Source: Streptomyces sp. NRRL S-340
GTDB taxonomy: Bacteria; Actinomycetota; Actinomycetes; Streptomycetales; Streptomycetaceae
DNA length: 64,000 bases
Direction of reading: 5' to 3'
NCBI RefSeq assembly: GCF_000720185.1
Contig: NZ_JOIY01000041.1
Coordinates: forward strand, 30,018 to 94,017
Below the pieces are notes generated by a model that had not been told where the DNA came from, made no database searches, and saw nothing but the letters and a program-made list of their open reading frames with translations. Position 1 is the stretch's first letter; the number at the start of each line of letters is the position of its first letter. This document shows, piece by piece, positions 62,177 to 64,000 of the stretch. The position numbers were made by a program, and so were the translations under genes.

Positions 62177-62848
62177 CTACGACGCGTCCTCTTCGAGGAG
62201 TCCGGCGTCATGGGCGAGCAGCGCGATCTGCACACGGTTGTTGAGGCCGAGTTTGGCGAGGATGCGGGAGACGTGCGTCTTGACGGTGGCGACGCTCATG
62301 AAGAGGCCGGCGGCTATCTGGGCGTTGGCCAGGCCCTGCCCGACGCGGACGGCGACCTCGCGTTCGCGGTCGTTGAGTGCGGCCACCCGCTCACGCGCGC
62401 GGGAGCGCCGGTCGTCGCCCGCGGCCCCGGCCGCGTGCCGCATCAACTGGCGCGTGACGGTGGGCGAGAGCACGGGGTCGCCGGCCGCCACCCGGCGCAC
62501 CGCCTCGACGATCTCGGCGGGCGGGGTGTCCTTGAGGACGAAGCCGGCGGCGCCGGCGCGCAGCGCCCTCAGCACCTGCTCGTCGGCGTGGAAGGTGGTC
62601 AGGACCACGACCTGCGGTGCCTTCGGGCGGGCGCGCAGCCGTTCCGTGGCCGTCAGGCCGTCCACGCCCGGCATGCGCACGTCCATGAGGACGACGTCCG
62701 GCCGGGTGCGTTCGGCCAGCGTCTCCGCCTCGCCGCCGTCGGCCGCCTCACCGACGATCTCGATGTCGGCGGCGCCTCCCATCATGAAGGACAGCCCCGC
62801 CCTCACCAGGGGGTCGTCGTCGACGAGGAGCACTCGGATCACGGTCAT
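62177..62848 (-). CDS. NarL/LuxR-type response regulator (orphan)
   Basis: 223 residues from ATG 62848. Receiver domain with acidic pocket VDDDP (9-13), phospho-acceptor D56 in VVLMDVRMPG, T in VVVLTTF and K in FVLKDTPP. The C-terminal LuxR HTH (about 155-215) reads LNDREREVAVRVGQGLANAQ and VATVKTHVSRILAKLGLNNR. No histidine kinase is next to it, unlike most of its family, so its signal is unknown. Confidence 0.9.
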   Translation of the reverse strand: MTVIRVLLVDDDPLVRAGLSFMMGGAADIEIVGEAADGGEAETLAERTRPDVVLMDVRMPGVDGLTATERLRARPKAPQVVVLTTFHADEQVLRALRAGAAGFVLKDTPPAEIVEAVRRVAAGDPVLSPTVTRQLMRHAAGAAGDDRRSRARERVAALNDREREVAVRVGQGLANAQIAAGLFMSVATVKTHVSRILAKLGLNNRVQIALLAHDAGLLEEDAS

Positions 62849-62948
62849 GGGCCCAGCCAACCAAACGGCCCGGGCCGCGGCCACACCGGCTCGCCGCCCC
62901 GGGGCGCGGAGGCGCGGCGGGCGTCCGGCGGTGGCAGCATGGTCGTTC

Positions 62949-63914
62949 ATGCGTGCTGCCTACATCGAAGAGCTGGGTCCGCCCGAGGTCATCCGCTGGG
63001 GTGAGCTGCCGCCGCCCGTGCCGGGAGCCGGTGAGGTGCTGGTGGACGTGCTGGCCACGGCGGTGGACCCGGTGGACACGCTCGTGCGCTCGGGGGTCTT
63101 CCGCACGCCGCTGCCGTTCCCGTTCGTGGTCGGCCGCGACCTCGTGGGCACGGTGGCGTCGCCCGGGTCGGGGTTCGCGGCCGGCGAGACGGTGTGGTGC
63201 AACAGCCTCGGCCACGACGGGCGGCAGGGAGCGGCGGCGGAACAGGCCGCCGTGCCGGCCGGCCGCCTCTACCGGTTGCCCGCCGGTGTGCGGCCCCAGG
63301 AGGCGGTGGCCGTGTTCCATCCCGCCGCCACCGCGTACCTGGCGCTGTTCACCCACGGCGGGCTGCGGGACGGGGAGACCGTCCTGGTCGGCGGGGCGGG
63401 CGGCAACGTGGGCAGCGCGCTGGTGGAGCTGGCGGCGTGCGCGGGGGCGCGTGTCCTGGCCACGGCCGCGCCCCGCGACCACGACCACGTGCGCTCCCTG
63501 GGCGCGGCGGAGGTCGTGGACTACCGCGCCGGGGACCTCGTGGAGCGGCTCGCCGCCCTGGCTCCGGACGGGGTGGACGTCCATGTCGACACCTCGGGCC
63601 GCAACGACCTGCGGGCCGCGGTCGCCCTCCTCGCCCGCCGGGGCCGCGTCGTCCTCCTGGCCGGTGCCCGGGACGAGGCAGCCCTGCCGGTCGGTCCGCT
63701 CTACATGAAGGACGGTTCCCTGCGCGGCTTCGCCATCTCCCACGCGACGGTCGCCGAGCTGGCCGCGGCGGCGGAGGCGGTCGACGAACGGCTGGCCCGG
63801 GGCGGCCTGCGGCCCCGTGCGGTGGAGTACGCCCCGCTGAGCGAGGCGGCCCAGGCGCACCGGCGCGTGGAGCGCGGCGAACTGCATGGACGGCGCGTGG
63901 TCCTGCTGCCCTGA
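62949..63914 (+). CDS. NADPH:quinone oxidoreductase-like MDR protein
   Basis: 321 residues from ATG 62949. GroES-like domain with VGRDLVGTVASPGSGFAAGE, Rossmann turn TVLVGGAGGNVGSALVELA, and no zinc ligands. Divergent from the response regulator with a 100-bp gap. It is the last gene before the contig end, complete. Confidence 0.87.
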   Translation: MRAAYIEELGPPEVIRWGELPPPVPGAGEVLVDVLATAVDPVDTLVRSGVFRTPLPFPFVVGRDLVGTVASPGSGFAAGETVWCNSLGHDGRQGAAAEQAAVPAGRLYRLPAGVRPQEAVAVFHPAATAYLALFTHGGLRDGETVLVGGAGGNVGSALVELAACAGARVLATAAPRDHDHVRSLGAAEVVDYRAGDLVERLAALAPDGVDVHVDTSGRNDLRAAVALLARRGRVVLLAGARDEAALPVGPLYMKDGSLRGFAISHATVAELAAAAEAVDERLARGGLRPRAVEYAPLSEAAQAHRRVERGELHGRRVVLLP

Positions 63915-63943
63915 CGGGCCGGGCGGGAGGCCCGGGGTACGGG

Positions 63944-64000
63944 CTGTCTCTTATACACATCTGACGCTGCCGACGACTCCTTACGTGTAGATCTCGGTGG
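63944..64000. other. Sequencing adapter (Nextera i5 read-through), not genomic
   Basis: CTGTCTCTTATACACATCT (63944-63962) is the reverse complement of the Tn5 mosaic-end-containing Nextera adapter. It is followed by GACGCTGCCGACGA (63963-63976), an 8-base index CTCCTTAC (reverse complement GTAAGGAG, the i5 index I know as S505/N505), and GTGTAGATCTCGGTGG (63985-64000), the start of the i5 flow-cell tail. It should be trimmed. Confidence 0.98.

Noticed and set aside
60550..62244. Plus-strand frame of 564 codons
   Set aside because: Antisense of the P450 gene.

Overview
The window is high-GC actinobacterial DNA, almost certainly from Streptomyces. It carries a WhiB-like protein, a typical XRE/NB-ARC/TPR regulator, a ROK glucokinase with the N-terminal extension seen in Streptomyces, an SNF2/SWIM gene pair, many TetR, LysR, MerR, PucR and GntR regulators, and the strong GC3 bias that creates huge false antisense ORFs. 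The last 57 bases (63944-64000) are not genomic: they are Nextera transposase/i5 adapter read-through, so the right edge is a contig end.

Region 1 (1-10 kb) is a graveyard of gene fragments. It holds a Tn3 transposase tail joined to a broken Mrr-like nuclease, IS5, IS630, IS1380 and IS110 remnants, a 2Fe-2S subunit, a P450 head, an ABC ATPase tail and a VOC gene split by a 162-bp MITE. Among them sit intact MerR/EthD and TetR/SnoaL divergent pairs and an XRE-NB-ARC-TPR protein. Region 2 (10-26.5 kb) is accessory metabolism: PucR, AraC and LysR regulators, four single-domain alpha/beta hydrolases plus a haloacetate-dehalogenase-like one, a WhiB-like protein, an F420-reductase-like protein, an IMPase-like protein, PoxB, an SMP-30-like secreted protein, a MaoC hydratase and a lipoprotein.

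Region 3 (26.5-33 kb) has IS remnants, a MerR-like protein, a hemolysin-III protein and a cold-shock-type group (a small SCO5918-like protein, a DEAD-box helicase fused to a CBS domain, and a cold-shock protein). Region 4 (33.4-48.9 kb) is again mosaic. It has a frameshifted serine recombinase, a second TetR/SnoaL module with an NmrA-like gene, IS5 and IS110 remnants, a TetR/SDR pair, broken MFS, beta-propeller, carbohydrate-binding and LutC genes, and a compact SDR-hydrolase-alcohol dehydrogenase operon divergent from its LysR.

Region 5 (48.9-63.9 kb) looks like conserved chromosome. It contains SWIM and SNF2 genes overlapping by a stop/start, a ROK glucokinase, a three-gene sugar ABC operon read from a GntR-flanked promoter, a P450, an orphan NarL-type response regulator and a quinone oxidoreductase. 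No IS fragment is visible there.

The most informative signals are regulatory DNA and decay scars. Several local regulators have matching palindromes at their own and neighbouring promoters (GntR TGTCCGGACA, TetR CGGAC-N5-GTCCG and TGACTGACTAGTCA, a LysR element shared with the IMPase gene). An IS5-type scar seems to have fused the helicase to the CBS gene. A MITE splits a VOC gene so that clean excision would restore its frame. No tRNA, rRNA, full CRISPR array, prophage or complete biosynthetic cluster was seen.
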